NCBI GenBank assembly: GCA_002315195.1
Contig: DCGD01000022.1
Coordinates: forward strand, 20,131 to 27,706
Reading direction: 5' to 3'
Source: Prevotellaceae bacterium UBA1787
GTDB lineage: Bacteria; Bacteroidota; Bacteroidia; Bacteroidales; Bacteroidaceae
Length of the DNA stretch: 7,576 nt
Below the pieces are notes generated by a model. It saw only the letters and a program-made list of their open reading frames with translations, was not told the origin of the DNA and did not search any database. Shown here piece after piece: positions 7,150 to 7,576 of the stretch. How positions within the stretch are numbered: position 1 is the first letter of the stretch; every line of letters begins with the position of its first letter. Both the position numbers and the translations under genes were made by a program.

Positions 7150-7576
7150 ATGGATGTAATCAGTGAACTCATCAAACGTGCGCAGGCGAATAAACAGCGT
7201 ATTTTATTACCGGAAGGAACAGAGGAACGTACTATCAAGGCGGCCAACCGTATTATTGGAAATGGTGTAGCACATATTGTCTTACTCGGCAACAAGGAAG
7301 AAATTGTAAATAAGGCAGACCATCTGAACTTACTCAACATCAAGGAGTCGATGGTCATTGAGCCGGGAAAGGCTGAAAATTTCGAGGAATTTTCACAGGC
7401 ATTGGTAGAATTGCGCAAGAAAAAGGGTATGACCATAGAAGAAGCCCGCAGCCTGATGAACGATCCATTGTATTATGCTTGTATGATGATTAAGATGGGT
7501 ATGGCGGATGGTATGCTCGCGGGCGCTCGCAACGCGACAGCCAATGTGTTGCGCCCGGCATTGCAGATTATCAAGA
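7150..7576 (+). CDS. pta: Phosphate acetyltransferase, 3'-truncated by the window edge
   Basis: The enzyme interconverts acetyl-CoA plus phosphate and acetyl phosphate plus CoA, and with acetate kinase forms the acetate/ATP-generating branch of fermentation in the cytosol. The visible 142 residues start MDVISELIKRAQANKQRILLPEGTEERT by translation from the ATG at 7150, which is the typical Pta N-terminus. They continue through LRKKKGMTIEEAR (about 88-100) and the conserved block MADGMLAGARNATANVLRPALQI (about 118-140). A single-domain Pta is about 330-340 residues, so a little over half the gene is missing to the right. The partner ackA often follows pta but would be outside the window. The start is supported by the promoter match 27 bp upstream and by the family N-terminus. 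The gene is divergent from fkp. Confidence 0.95.
   Translation, partial: MDVISELIKRAQANKQRILLPEGTEERTIKAANRIIGNGVAHIVLLGNKEEIVNKADHLNLLNIKESMVIEPGKAENFEEFSQALVELRKKKGMTIEEARSLMNDPLYYACMMIKMGMADGMLAGARNATANVLRPALQIIK

Noticed and set aside
6954..7436. Minus-strand 160-codon frame overlapping pta
   Set aside because: Its 5' half is antisense to the clearly coding pta and its 3' half is AT-rich non-coding DNA; it has no family resemblance.

Overview
The window looks like a piece of a Bacteroidales chromosome (Bacteroidaceae or Prevotellaceae; I cannot name the genus). The evidence is a bifunctional fucokinase/GDP-fucose pyrophosphorylase close to Bacteroides Fkp, a Bacteroidetes-type outer-membrane barrel protein with its typical plug, the lack of clear Shine-Dalgarno sequences, and two copies of the Bacteroidetes -7 promoter element (TAnnTTTG, here TATTTTTG in both) in front of genes.

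Layout. Positions 1-2562 (+) hold the 3' part of a large outer-membrane beta-barrel protein gene whose start lies left of the window. It meets, tail to tail across 51 bp, a leftward pair: fkp (6550-3680, -) followed 13 nt later by a TPR-repeat gene (3666-2614, -). These two are probably one transcript. On the right, pta (phosphate acetyltransferase, 7150 to beyond the window edge, +) is read away from fkp. Between the divergent fkp and pta starts are about 600 bp without a convincing gene. This stretch contains a promoter close to each start and, between them, a 7-bp inverted repeat, a short hairpin and a 22-bp-period direct repeat, which I read as candidate regulator sites.

How the genes work together. 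Fkp turns salvaged L-fucose into GDP-fucose, the donor for fucosylated capsule and glycoproteins in Bacteroides. The TPR protein is probably cytosolic and of unknown role, linked to Fkp only by apparent co-transcription. Pta belongs to acetate/acetyl-CoA metabolism and has no obvious functional link to Fkp beyond the shared upstream region. The barrel protein is a separate unit with no SusD-like partner in view. I found no mobile element, CRISPR array, tRNA or rRNA, and no clear new system. The most open questions are the repeat-bearing intergenic region and the roles of the TPR and barrel proteins.
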